From: Heterodera schachtii
Lineage: Eukaryota > Nematoda > Chromadorea > Rhabditida > Heteroderidae
Length of the DNA stretch: 64,000 bases
Assembly: GCA_023374025.1 (NCBI GenBank)
Contig: SIJG01000076.1
Location: 228,552 to 292,551, forward strand
Reading direction: 5' to 3'
Each line of letters starts with the position of its first letter. Position 1 is the first letter of the stretch. Below the pieces are notes generated by a model. The model did not search any database. It had not been told where the DNA came from and saw only the letters and a list, made by a program, of their open reading frames with translations. Below are positions 22,190-34,324 of this stretch, piece after piece. Position numbers and translations under genes: made by a program.

Positions 22190-22385
22190 TTCTATTGGGG
22201 TTTCGTTACCACTCGCTTCTCTTCCTTTTCTTCCTCTTCCTCTCCCACTCTAACCTCTTCCCATCCTCCTCTTCCTCTTTCTTTACTTCCTCCCACTCCC
22301 TCTTGCTTTTTCTTCTTTTCCTTTCCTTCTTCCTGTTCATTTTCTTCATCTTCCTAATCCTCCTCTTCCTCTTTCCCTTAATGTT
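22190..22385. repeat. polypyrimidine tract
   Basis: About 200 bp made almost wholly of C and T (CTTCCTCTTCCTCTCCCACT type). The long open frame it contains is a low-complexity artefact. A weaker tract lies at 21,165-21,300. Confidence 0.7.
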
Positions 22386-22425
22386 ATTTTCAATTTATTT
22401 AATTTATTTTTACATGTTTTTTAAA

Positions 22426-22817
22426 TTCATATATAGGGATGGGATTTTTAGGGGCGAAAAAAGTCCAAAATAGGGACCTAAATAGGGGCAAAAAATTCGC
22501 GAAATAGGGGCGAAAAAATTACAAATTTAGTAGGTGTAATTTATTAAAATTGCTGTTTTTGTATGAAAATTATTTAAAATTAAGGCAAACAATTTTATTC
22601 ACTGATGGCAATTAGAAATTAAGTACATTTCGAAGGGCGAACACTCAAAATAGGGATTTTTAGGGGCGAACATCCAAAATAGGGATTCCTAGGGTCGGAT
22701 AGGGGCGTTAAAACGAAGAATTTCCGAACAAAAAATGTGTTTTTCGTGCATTTCTCGTCGAGTTAAAGCCGCAGACAAAATAAGTAAAAACCTAAGAATC
22801 CGATCCCTATTCATATA
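22426..22817. mobile_element. hAT-type MITE with perfect 8-bp target duplication
   Basis: The body is 22434-22809 (376 bp). Ends are TAGGGATGGGATTTTTAGG on the left and TAGGGATCGGATTCTTAGG (inverted right). TTCATATA flanks it at 22426-22433 and 22810-22817. The interior has AGGGGCGAAAAA-type subterminal repeats. Related left ends occur at 40,161. Confidence 0.87.
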
Positions 22818-23712
22818 TGATTCGCAGTGGGACATTTGCGGACGGACATTTGCGGACAATTTCGTGCAAAAATAAAAAAAATTTCGTAAAATTTTTTTAA
22901 AATTTTTCTGAAAATAAAGATTGGAGACTTCAAAATAAATAAAACTTTGTATTTTGGTTTTAAGCCTAATCTCTCATTTTTACACTTCTAAAAAATTAAT
23001 TTCACTGATCAAAGTGCAATGCTGGTGGTCTTTTAAGTGATTAAAGTAGAGTTGGTCCCCATGATCGGGGATGAATGTCGCTTGTTGCACTCAAATTCGG
23101 GTGAGAGTGCTATTTTTATCTTTAGAAAATTATGAGACATGCTTAATCGAGAACAAAATTTGCTTGCAATTTAAAAATGCACAGACTATTTTATAAATAC
23201 ACACTGCACTAAAACCCGATTCCCAACATTTTTAGGGATCAGATTTCCGACTTCTGAAAATTTTTGGGGTATCGAATGCCTTCTCTGCTAATGAACAGTA
23301 GAGCAAGATTTATCTTGGTTCTTCTCTACACCGAACAAATAAGGAAAAGAAAATTCAGGGGGCGTGTAGCAAAGTCAAAGATTTGTCTGTATGGCTAGAG
23401 AAACTTTAAAAAATGACGGTGAAAAAATCCTACTGAAAATAAATTTTCATAGATTTTTGGATTTTCTGAAAACGACAGCACTCTCACCCGAATGAAAATT
23501 ACCAGCATTGCACTTTGACTAATGAAATTATTTTTTAGAAGTGTAAAAATGTGATATTAGGCTTTAAAACCAAAAAACAAAGTTTTATTTATTTTGAAGT
23601 CTCCAATCTTTATTTTCAGAAAAATTTAAAAAAATTTTACGAAATTTTTTTTTATTTTTGCACGAAATTGTCCGCAAATGTCCGTCCGCAAATGTCCGTA
23701 AGGCATATGATT
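22815..23712. mobile_element. long-TIR element, arms of about 210 bp or more
   Basis: Each arm begins with a doubled unit (GGACATTTGCGGAC twice). The arms pair for at least 210 bp, with further matches (CGGGTGAGAGTGC) deeper inside. Flanking octamers ATATGATT (22815-22822 and 23705-23712) are identical, placing the ends near 22823 and 23704. The left duplication overlaps the right duplication of the neighbouring MITE. No transposase is encoded. The superfamily is uncertain. Confidence 0.75.
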
Positions 23713-25650
23713 ACTTCTAACAAATAATTGAAGAAATAAGTAATTCAAAAATATTAATGAATAATTGTTTTTTTTTATTCTATTATTTTATGAATAATTT
23801 TTTTTATTCTATTATTATGAATAATTGTTTTTTTTATTCTACATCATTTAGCTGCTTTTCAAGGGGTCAATGATGGTTTTTTTTGAGATGCTGATTTTTG
23901 AGAAAATTTGCTGTTTTAAGCTGATTTATGAACCTCAAAAATATTGAAATTAGGAAATTTTCTTTTTTACAGAAAATATAAAACATCTCAATTTGAGAGG
24001 AACGCTTTTTGTCATTTTCTGTTAAATGTTTTTAATTTTTTGCCATAAATAAAATAAATATTTAAACACCTATATATTTACTATCAAACGAATTCGACAG
24101 TGGATGATTTCGCCAGTGAATTAATATTTTTAAAGTCAATTTGAAACCCGGACCTTGGTTTCTAATGTCCTGGAAAAGAGCAACTGTTGTCCTGTCTAAC
24201 ACTCCGAAACGGTCTGTCATGTTCCCTAATTGTGTTGGAAAAAGACGGTGATCCAAATTCATTGCACCAATCGGATCACGAACCCAGTCGTCGGCAGCCC
24301 GTACCCGTATTACGGTCAGCTTGATCGACAAGCGATTCTTCATTTTCAATTACATTGCGTAGGCCAATTCTGTCATTAGAAAATTCTATAAAAACTTAGC
24401 AAAGAAAAGAACAATAGTGAAATGTTGCCGGATTTCCAAATTCGTCAAAGAGAATTTAAGTCCGGCAACATTTAAAATCAGCAGCCACGTAGCTCAGCTT
24501 TTGAATTGTTGGTCGACACAAGAATGCAAAAGTAGTTATAAACAAGGCCAACAAGTACAAATGCCAAAGCTTGCAATGACTTATGGTATATTAATGCTAT
24601 TCAAAAACGATCAAACATTTTACAAACGAAATTCCATTATTTTAACTAACGAAAAATGCAAATAGGCATCCAAAAACGCATGGGATAGATGATGAGATGA
24701 AAGTTGGATGTAAATATTTAGGTATTGTAATATTTTCTTTTTAAAAACACTTTTTTATGCAAATCATTTATTTTGTCTGTATTTCCATACAACAAAAGTG
24801 ATAAATCTGTATTAAAGAAATATTACCAAAAGTCAATAACATTTTAAATCAAAGCACTGATGGTTTTTTGAGTAACTCCAAATTTGATAATTTTTGAGTA
24901 ACGATCCGACACCAAAAATCCTATTCATGAGAGGAGGGCCGCTGATGAAAGGCATCGCCGGAAAAAAGTTGGAAGTTTTAACAAAATTTATTAAAATTGT
25001 CCAAAAATGGCAAATATTTTCTGGTTCTCAGTCGACTTTTTTAAAAATTAAAGGTGTTGACGTCCAGCGATCCCGACAGGCGCCAAATTTTTTAAAAATA
25101 TGCTCAATTTTAAAGATTTTCTACCAAAATGCCCATTCTTGATCTTCATAAATTATGAAAAATTATCATTATCCATATTTTTCCCTCTTCTGGCATTATG
25201 CCATATTTAATGGGTTTTTTTTTACTTTTTTTTCTTTTTTTTTAAAATTTTTTTCCTTTTTTTAATTCTCATTTTATCAAGAAATTTTCAAATTTTACGC
25301 AAAAAAAACACTGATTTATTAATTGCCTTTTTTGAGGTCAATGAGGTGAACAATAAAAAAATAAATTAAATCTTAAAAACGAGTACCCGTAAGAAAATAC
25401 TGAACCAAAAATTAAACTTTGAATTGTGACCGAATCATTTCGTACCAATCGTTTAGTCACTTATGTAGGCTTAGATTCACATAAGTATTTTAAAATTAAT
25501 TTTTCGTATTATTTGGGTACATTTGAAAAAAAAAATTTTCTGTAACATGTAGGGATTTGTTTGAATGGGCAAAAAATATTTGTTAATTATTTTTTATTAA
25601 ATTTGTTTTTAGGAGGACTTTGTCCAACAGTGTTTGTTTTAAATTAATAA
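23713..25650. other. mostly non-coding, weak exon-like pieces
   Basis: A minus-strand frame at 24,349-24,062 (95 residues, containing RAADDWVRDPIGAMNLDH) has coding-like composition, but I recognise no family and see no start or splice support. Partial GC-rich hairpin relatives lie near 24,943 and 25,058. Confidence 0.3.
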
Positions 25651-25654
25651 AAAT

Positions 25655-25745
25655 GCCGAAACTTTGACCAAATAGAAGGCATTTTTGCAAATCGATCAAA
25701 AATTGTTGTGCGAAATTTTAATACGTGACAAATTTCAAATCCGTG
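25655..25745 (+). pseudogene. BTB-BACK gene fragment, one in-frame stop
   Basis: One frame reads NAETLTK, stop, KAFLQIDQKLLCEILIRDKF. It matches the BACK-region exon of the gene at 51.0 kb (NAETL...FLQIDQKLLCEILGRDEL). It has no flanking exons and lies in repeat-rich DNA. Confidence 0.65.
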
Positions 25746-26315
25746 GAGAAATTTCAATTTAAAACACAGTAATTTAACAAACAAATAAGATATATTTCTA
25801 TTTAAATCATTTAAGATTTGGAAAAAATGTTACTTTTCTTAAAATTGATTTTTGAATTTAATTGGTTTACAAAATTTTAAATTATTTAATTATTTTTCAG
25901 ACAAATGCTTTCACAAAAGTTCAAACAATTTTGTCTATTTTTGAATAAAATGTCATAAATTTATTCACAATAATCATATTAACGAATGGGTTAAAATTAT
26001 CAATAAATTAGACTATTCGAGTTGCTTTAAGACCCGAATTAGAGCTGCAAATGTTCGGAAAAGTTTGAAATTTTCACATAAAGGATGGCCAATTCTATTG
26101 GGACATTTTGTGACCATGTTTTTGACAATAAATGAAAAATCGGGGATTCGAAAATTCATTTCTTTTAAGATGAGTGCCCATTGAAAATAGTGTTCCCTTA
26201 ATTGAAATGATATGCTTAATTAAGGAATTAATGGACAAAGGAATGGTTTTTACAACAGAGACGAGGTCATAATGATGTTGGTCATAGAGAAAAAATAAAT
26301 TTATTCTGGAAAAAA

Positions 26316-29300
26316 TTACTCATTGTCTGCAGCCTTTTCGGCACCATTTTCCGTGGCATTCTGCAAAAAGACATAAAACATATTAATGAATGGCTTAAGC
26401 CAATCTGTGTCGCCATTTCTATTCAGCTCCAGATCAAGGCCAGTCGCATGCCCTTCATTTCTTCCACGGACGGCCAAGGCAATGTTGGCATTGTATTCGT
26501 CGCGCGCTTCCTCTGCGGGGATAAACATTGGCAAAACACGCTGGATCAAGACCCAATTTGCGACCAGTCTTGCCACTCTGCCATTGCCATCGAGATATGG
26601 ATGGATATGGACCTAAATTTAATTTTTTGAACTACAAAATGCCGTAATTATTGAATAAGGAATTTTAAACAAATAAAAAATGCACAAATATGCTGGGAAT
26701 ACATAAGTATGAAAATCGAAGAAAATTTTTCGTTAAATAAAATTTTAAAATCCAGTAAATAAAAACCAAAAATAGTAAAAAAAAAAAGCATTAAAATCAG
26801 CGATTGCATTAGTCCTTGGATGCCAAGGATATCATTGGATTTGGGCCTCGCCGACTGGAAAAATAAAATATCCTTTTTTTATAAGGATGTCCTTGGAAAA
26901 CGGCATTAGAAAAATATAATTAAATTTTGCAAAAATCCATTTGCACTTTTATTTATCCATTTAAAAAATAGCAATTTATTTTTCATTTTCATTTCACCAA
27001 ATTTCAGTTATTAAATTTCTAACTAGCTCGAAGTGGGCTCTTGCCGCTAATTCCGGCCCATCCATATTCGTCTTCAGATGGTGATTAAACTTGTGCAAAA
27101 AATCATCCATCAGTTTGGGGACATCTTCATATTCTGGGGCATTGTGTTGACCGACCTTAAAGTAATATTATTTTATAAATCTCGACCAAAAATTCCAAAT
27201 TTCGCAATTTTTTCATATAATTTTGTTTTAAATTAATAGTTTGGTACCCTCCGTTGGGAAAATTCCTGAATTTTTTAATAATTTTAGGAATAAAACACCT
27301 TTTTTTACTTTTTACTTAAAAAAGAGAAATTAAAAATAAATAACTGAAATATTTGGCTTTTTAAAATATATTAAATTTAATTCAAAACATAGAAGATAAA
27401 AAAAGATTTTTCTAATAAAATTATTTAAATATAGAATTAAGACTTTATAATTATTTTTTTTATAAAATTTAGGATGACAGAAATTTAGGAAATGCCTCAA
27501 AAAATTGTTTTAATTTATTTATTAATCGCTTTTTAAATATATAAGGGATTTTTAAAAGTCTTGAGTCTCCGGTTTTTGAGGTCTCGATCTCGGGTTTGGT
27601 CTCGATTTCGAGTATCAGGAGTCGAGTCTCGAGGTGCTATTCCGAAGTAAGAAAAGTGCAAGCGTGGGCGAAGTACGAAAAAATGTAAATGATCAAGTTA
27701 AAAGCAAAAAAATTATTTAAATATTAAAAGCAAATTTTATTATAATTTATTTTATATATATAAATATAACAAACTATTTTATTTTAATTTATTTTATATA
27801 TAAATATAACAAACAAATTTTTAAAAGTCTACAAATTTTTCTGAAACAAAATGCATTCGGTAAAGGAAAGAAAGGGGGCTTCAAAAGTGATATAAATAAA
27901 TCAAAAATTGCCATAATTAATTGAAACAAAAAAATTTTAAAAAGTGATCCCGCAGTGCTCGTTTTTGTCAACTTGGAGACCCATATTTGAAAAACAATAA
28001 CTTAGCTAAAAAAGCGCAAATGTCAGTTTGATAACGCTTAAAGCAGAAATAACAGGCTCCAAAAAACGGCACGGACTTATTTACCAGCTCAATATATAGA
28101 TATTTTTTTTATTTAAAACATTCGTTAAATAATTAAATTTTATAATAATCATATACGTGGTGAGCCGAAGCTACATTTTTTTAAATTCATGTATTGCTTT
28201 TTCACTTTTTAGCGAAAAATTATGAAAAATATTTTAAATTTACGAACCTCAGTTTTTGTCGCAGAAATCGATGACTAATTAATATTAAAAAATAACCCAA
28301 AATGTGAAAAAAATTTTCCCTTTTATTTGATATATAAATAAATTAATTTTTCCTTACAAATTAGTGTAGCATTGTCTCACGCGTATATGATTGTTATAAA
28401 GTTTTATTATGCAGTGAAATTTTATTATTTTTTTAAAGCTAAAATAAAATAATAATTAATATTTTAAAATATAGTTTTGCTTTTAACTTGATCACTTTTA
28501 CTTTTATTTCGTCTACGCTTGCATTTTCCGCACTTCGTCTCAGCGTGGACTCTTGGTCTTAAGCCCGAGAAGCTCGGGAAAATTTCCGTCGCAGGCAACA
28601 CTAAAAATTTAAGAAATTTTCGTTAACATCTGTCCAAAATCTTAAAATTCCAAAATAGCTGGTATCTATAGGCGTCAATGGACCCATTTTATTCAAAAAT
28701 ATTGAAAAAATAATACGAACAAGAATAAGTTCGTCTAAATTAAAGTAAATTTTATTTATTTTTTTGTTCAGAATTTAAATAAAATTATTTTCTGACAGAA
28801 AAAAAGCTCAATGAGAATTGAACTTTTAAATGATCGAAAATGCAACTACATATATTATATTTTTAATTTTGAACTATACCACGACGTTAGCTCTGCGAAA
28901 GCGCCCTGCATTAATTGGGTCAGATGCTTCTTTAACACGGGTGTGGAACGCATGGATGATCTAAATTTTTTACTTTTTTATTAGGTATTCATAAATCTCT
29001 ATGTCGACTAAATAACTCTTTCTTTTTTACAAAAACTCATATCATTTCTCTTTACAATTTTGCATATTTCGGTATTGTTATATTTTGCCATTTTTACATA
29101 TAATTTCCAGTCCTTCTCAAAAATTTGTTCAGATATTTCTCAAAGATAAATTTAGTAGTTGAAACAAAATGCCAAAAGAATTTCATTTTTGGTACATGGC
29201 GCGCTATCAAATCCCGCTGCGTCTAAATCCCGCACAAGGCAAAATAAGTCGAAATCACGCCCGGACTCGCTCAGTTCGGCCGTCACAGTTCGGCCGGCAC

Positions 29301-30572
29301 GGTTCGGCCCCAGCGTGTTTTTCCACGATAGCTTTTTTATTTATAATCCAAATCCAATAATCTTAATATCATTAGAAAGCTCTTAACATGCTTTATTAGC
29401 CTTGCTAAAAAACAAAAAATTTTAAGCCTGGAAAAAATTTATTAAGAAAAAACTTCAAAAATTTCGACTTTTTCGCAATTTTCATGTATAACTTTTTTAG
29501 TAATTGTCTAATCGCTAAGCAATAGCTTAGAAAAAACTTCTAAACATGTTAAGCCTTCGAATGACACCAACATTGTTGGATTTGGATTACAAAGAAAAAA
29601 GTTATAGAAAGTTATATTGGAAAAACACGCTGGGGCCGAACCGTGCCGGCCGAATAGTGACGGCCGAATCGTGCCGGCCGAACTGTGACGGCCGAACTGA
29701 GGTAAACCGATCACGCCAAATAAAAAATAGAATTAATTATTTTTATACATGTGTTTATATGTAATATTGGATAAATAAATATATCATTCTTGTTATTAGA
29801 AGCAAAATGTGCTGAAAAATTGAAATTCTTCAAAATGTCGTAAACGCAATACTGAACAACAACGACGGCAAAAATGCAACAAATTCTGATCACGGTGAGC
29901 CTATTTACGTTTTAAGCATTATCGGTAGCCTGTGCAGTTTGGTATCGATTTACTCGCCCAATCACCACCAACAGTGTCCTCGAACTGCCCACCTTACATT
30001 TCTATATATTTTTTACTTGTAAAATCAAGAAAAACTTCTATTTTAAAAGGCTTTTTGTCATCAGCTGGCCCATTCCGACTTTGTTTTTGAAGTCAGCCCA
30101 AGCATCGACAGACAAGTGAACGCAGCTTCTTTTTAGGAATACACATTTTTTTCCGGCATTTTTGTTATTTGTTTATGAAATTCTTAAAAAGTGTTAATCA
30201 ATTAAGCATTTTGAAGACTTAAGAATCTAATTTGCAGACTTCGTTAATTTTTGTTTGCGTGATTTCGACTCATTTTGGCTTATGCGGGACTTCGACGCGA
30301 CGGGATTTCTACGCGGCGGGATTCTGACGAGGCGGAATTTGATTAACCTTGGTTGTCATTTGTGGCGAGTGACGAATTTCAAGATTGTCAAATACATCCC
30401 AAAAGCGTCGGTCGTGCTTGAACAGAGATGGAGGAGGCTGTCGGTTTCGAAATCTCGCTAGGAGTCGTTCCATATTCGGGTCGTCCACATTACCCTGTCT
30501 GATGGCCATGAACAAGGCGAACTCCACTGTGTTCGTGAAATCATTAGGGTTCAAAGTCGGTAGGTTGTTCAT
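26316..30572 (-). CDS. Fic-domain protein, four exons
   Basis: Exons on the minus strand: 30572-30348, 28960-28880, 27155-27024 and 26612-26316. All joins are phase 0 with GT-AG borders and give 244 residues. The catalytic Fic motif HPYLDGNGRVAR opens exon 4. Exon 2 supplies AGRFRRANV and exon 3 GQHNAPEYEDVP, both conserved Fic elements. Fic enzymes transfer AMP or another phosphate-containing group to a protein hydroxyl. Exon 1 has TNTVEF, resembling the inhibitory (S/T)xxxE(G/N) motif but with Phe last. No TM segment or TPR is seen, unlike animal FICD (about 458 residues), so it is closer to compact bacterial-type Fic proteins. Introns 1 and 2 hold transposons. The link from exon 1 to exon 2 is the least certain. 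Confidence 0.78.
27635..28555. mobile_element. TIR element inside the Fic intron
   Basis: The inverted ends at about 27,640-27,720 and 28,470-28,555 share blocks GTGCAAGCGT and GATCAAGTTAAAAGCAAA. The interior is AT-rich. The same ends occur at 56,430 and 60,240, so this is a family. No clear target duplication was found. Confidence 0.6.
29199..30347. mobile_element. TIR element with repeated subterminal unit, Fic intron 1
   Basis: The left arm at 29,199-29,259 and the right arm at 30,257-30,345 pair through blocks such as AAATCCCGC, GCAAAATAAGTCGAAATCAC and related sequence. The outer tip of the right arm coincides with the donor of Fic exon 1. The left arm is interrupted by the MITE at 29,262. 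Confidence 0.6.
29254..29717. mobile_element. TIR MITE with internally repeated ends
   Basis: The body is 29262-29709 (448 bp). Both ends contain CTCAGTTCGGCCGTCACAG and then CGGCACGGTTCGGCCCCAGC in inverted orientation, with extra unit copies on the right. Identical 8-bp flanks ATCACGCC lie at 29254-29261 and 29710-29717. The interior contains a mirrored ATCATTxGAAAGCTCTTAACATG-type block. Confidence 0.82.
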
Positions 30573-30710
30573 TATTGTGTTATTAATTAAGCTCTAAAAC
30601 AAAATAACAGAATTAAGCTTGTCAAAAATTGTGTTTTTTCAGATTTTCACCAAAATTGTTACATTCCACGTTTTGCTTAGAGGGCATAGATTTTAAAACG
30701 GATAGACGAA

Positions 30711-31643
30711 ATGGAGAAATGGCAGAAGCAGCATTTTGATCAATTGAATAAAAAACTACAGAACCTTATGGTGAAATGGGCAGGGGGAAAAGCAAAAAGT
30801 TACTAAAAATTCAGTAAAATTTTTGAAGCGTTTCATTAATTTTTATAATAAAAAGATATCTTTATCATAATTAAGTTGCATTTAATTTTCCAACAAAATT
30901 TCTGGGATTTCGACGCCTGTCACAAGGACATCGAAATTATCGGCAAAAAAGTTTGAAGGTCCATAGCAAGGAACAAAGATTGGGTAAATAAATTCAAATC
31001 ATTATTTTTTAAATTAATTTTCCCTCAAAAGGCTGCCGTTCCATATTCGCAAAACACCCGATTTTGCTAAAGTCCAACATTTTTTACTTTGAAATTTCAA
31101 TCAAAAAAATGGGAAGGTAAAAAAACCAAAAAAAATAAATAAATAAAAACAAATAAAATATAAATAAATAGGTTTTTGTCTTCAAGTTTTATCGACTTTG
31201 GATTTGCCGCTAAAAAGCAAACAAAATTGGATGAAGAGATTTATAATCACAAAGGCAATTAAGCATATAAAAGTGATGGCGAGATTTGTATTAACGGAAA
31301 AGGAAAAGGAATAAATGCCGAATATTCCTACGGTATTGGTGATACCGTAGGAATTGCCGTTAATTTGGCCACTCGGCAGATCACTTTCACAAAGAATGGA
31401 GTTCGTTTAGGTTAATGTTCCATAAACAAATAATTTTTTCATAAAAATTTTAGAGGTGTTCAATTTTGTGTATTTAAATGTTCATTTTTTCCATATTTTA
31501 CAGATTTTTATTTGTTCAATTCTTAATCTCTTGCTGCTGTTGATGGGTTTCCGCTGTTTCCATTCGTTTCTTTGTATTCATTTGACGACGAAATTGAGGC
31601 AAACTTTGGGCCCAACTTCGAATTCGATTTGACCAATCTCTGA
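30711..31643 (+). pseudogene. SPRY (B30.2)-domain gene, decayed
   Basis: Exons read in order: 30,711-30,785 (MEKWQKQHFDQLNKK, coiled coil), about 30,876-30,983 (NFWDFDACHKDIEIIG), 31,032-31,116 (SIFAKHPILLKSNIFYFEIS), 31,187-31,410 (YSYGIGDTVGIAVNLATRQI; FTKNGVRL) and 31,504-31,643 (EANFGPNFEFDLTNL, stop). This matches the SPRY families greatly expanded in cyst nematodes, some of which are secreted effectors (SPRYSECs). Breaks: a frameshift in the A-run at about 30,945, a TAA inside the fourth exon near 31,260 and a TAA early in the last exon. No signal peptide is seen. Confidence 0.78.
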
Positions 31644-32769
31644 TGGGATATTCAGAATCCACGGCGAAGAATGAATTTAGTGGTGGTGGTAACATTTTCC
31701 AATCAGTTTCCTTTTTTTATTATTATGTAAGCTCACTCATAACATAAAAATTCTATTAAATATTTTGTGTTTTCCAATAATATCAGGTTATTTTAAAAAT
31801 TTAGCATTATTTAACACCGATAAACGAGAAATTTAGATAAATAACAAAAAAAACTTGATAAATAAAATTATTGAAACATTAATTACAAATTTCTATGATA
31901 ATAAATGATATTCTGAGTAGTAAAACATTTAACTTAATTATTGGATTTAAAATTTTAAATTCATTAATGTATAATTTCACTTCATTTTTTGTGTAAAACT
32001 CCGTGGATAAACACCAAAAGTTCGATCTAACACCGTGCTTCGAAGAGAATACAAAAATAATACTCACTCTTAAAGGCATCCCCAATTTAAAATCCGATCA
32101 TCCGGCGGGGGGGGGGGGGGGGGGAGAACAATTTTTACCCATTTCCAATCGCTCTTAATCCGATATTTTGAAAATCCACTCTGTAAAACGATCACTTCAA
32201 ATTTGACAATTATTTAACTTATTTATAAATATGAGAATTATAAATATGAAAAACCAAAAGCAAATGGAGACAGAAGGAATGCTATAGAAATGACAAAAAT
32301 AAAAAGGAAAACAATAGAAATGATTTGTAAAGAATCCGGGTTTTGTAACAGCAAAAAAAATTATAAAATGGCAACGAAATGAAAGTGCCAAATTTGTCTC
32401 ATATTTTCTCTCTTCATTATTTGTCGCTTTTTCAATTGCTTTTTCCCCTCCATTGACATTTTTCTTTTGTATTTTCATAAATTAGTTTCATTTTTTGCTC
32501 AAATTCTTGCCGAATATTTCTTCAAATTCGTTTGATAAATAAAATTCACTTTCTCTTTTTAGCACATTCTTTGGTCCGTTAATTTTTTCCAATAGGTTTT
32601 GTTTAATTTACTTAACCTTTTTTTCTCCTCTTCAATTTCAACTTTTCTCATTCGTATTTTAAATTTTGGTTTTTGTTTTATAAATTTTTGTAAAAAATTT
32701 TACTAACATCTAGGAATTTTTTTTCTAAAATTTCCCCAATTTTCAGTTTGTGTTTTAGGGTCTCCAGAT
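31644..32769. other. no gene seen; contains an 18-G tract
   Basis: An uninterrupted run of 18 G lies at 32,107-32,124. Several minus-strand frames are open but low in complexity, without motif or splice support. Confidence 0.5.
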
Positions 32770-33124
32770 CACCATGAACGGAGTAGGACAAAATGTCGTC
32801 AGCCGAAACGTCGTCGGACGAATTTTTGAACCATTTATTGTTCGAAAGCATTTGAAAAACTCTATCAACATGCAAATTTTCAAAAAATTTTATTCATGCA
32901 CAAAAAAATCAGGGCAAAAAAAAGTTCGAAAAACCGGGTTTTTGAGTTCCTTCTGGCCATAAGTTTTTTGAAACTTAACAAAAATTTTTGAAATTTAGCA
33001 AATTAATAATAAAGACATAGAGCTATTGATGCTTAATTTGATTGATAATGAACAAAGTTATGGTTCAAAAAGTCTTCCAACGACGTTTCGGCCGACGACG
33101 TTTTGGGGTGCACCGCACCATGAA
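32770..33124. mobile_element. Mutator-like MITE with perfect 9-bp target duplication
   Basis: The body is 32779-33115 (337 bp). CACCATGAA flanks it at 32770-32778 and 33116-33124. The inverted ends share ACGTCGTCGGxCG and GCCGAAACGTCGT blocks and begin CGG. A 9-bp duplication is typical of the Mutator superfamily. No ORF. A decayed relative is at 18,650-18,720. Confidence 0.82.
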
Positions 33125-33394
33125 AGAGTGATCTGAGGGGAAATTCTCGAAAAAATTCCTAGAAGTTAGTAAAAAATTTTTACAAAAAGTTATAAAACAA
33201 AAAACAAAATTTAAAATATGAATGAGAAAAGAGGAAAAATTTTTAAATTTATCAATATATTGATTTTAAATTAATCAAATGAATTTTCAAATTAAAATAT
33301 TATTATTATGAATAGTGTTTAATAATTTAAATTTATTACTCACCGTTTCATCCCTGTTCCCCAGCTTTTTTATTCACGGAAATGTCTGTCTCCA

Positions 33395-33435
33395 CAGCCC
33401 GTTTTTGTCAAAATTCCCGGTCCCGCTCAACTCTA
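33395..33435. mobile_element. isolated end of the TAGAGTTG MITE family
   Basis: TCCCGGTCCCGCTCAACTCTA matches the terminal repeat of 4756-5502 (split here as TCCCGGTCCCGC + TCAACTCTA). No partner end was found nearby. Confidence 0.6.
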
Positions 33436-34318
33436 ATAAACTATCAACCAAAATAATTTTTCCAATATTGAATTTCCCAATTTGGTTGTTAAAAATTTGG
33501 TTTATCTGTGCACAATGATTCTTTCTTGTCGAAGTGGGTCAGAATATTTTCTAATTAAAATTTAGGCTAAACATTTCGTTTTCAGAATAAAAAAATGCTT
33601 TACCAACTTTACTTTTAAATACCCGAAAGGATGAAAATAAATGCAAATTATAAAATTACATAAACATATTGCAAAAAAATAAAAGAATAGCAAAAGGTAA
33701 AAGAATATGCATCGACGTTTGAAAATCAACTCCATTAAAAGGTGTTGTGATATTTCTTTATATTTTAATCATTTGTTTAAACATTTGTTGCTGAAACGCC
33801 GAGCAGTAAAAAAATAATTCGAAAATCCCAAAGAAAACTAAACGAAATAAAGAAACGCAGCTTTTTAACTTAGCCCATTAAAATCGCCCAAAATTTAATT
33901 AAAAAAGTATTCATTTCAGAGGATCGACCGGCCTATCATTTCAAAAAATCATTTGTATAAAAATTTTCGACGTTTGACAAATTTTTTTTTTAATTTTTGA
34001 AATTAACCTAAAATAGTTTAAAGAATTGATTTATTATGTAAGCGAAAAATTTTTTTTTTTTGTGAATTACGCTACTAAATATTCTCAACCTTGTGATGAT
34101 GAATAAAAACTGCGTTCTAAGTAATTTAAACTGATTTTTTCAATAAATAGAACCACACCACCAATTAATAAAAAATTGGCTCACTAGTCGAAACTTAAAT
34201 AAATCTAAGAATTTCTTTTCAAATCTTTTCAATCGGTTATTTTCTGAGTTATCTCTTTACAACGGTCTCTATCCAAACCAATTTCAATTAGCTAATCTTC
34301 TAAGTTAATAATCATTCT
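33436..34318. other. no gene seen
   Basis: AT-rich sequence without supported exons. Confidence 0.45.
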
Positions 34319-34324
34319 ATGGTC

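Noticed and set aside
22186..22473. 95-codon hydrophobic open frame
   Set aside because: Produced entirely by the polypyrimidine tract (Leu/Phe/Ser runs).
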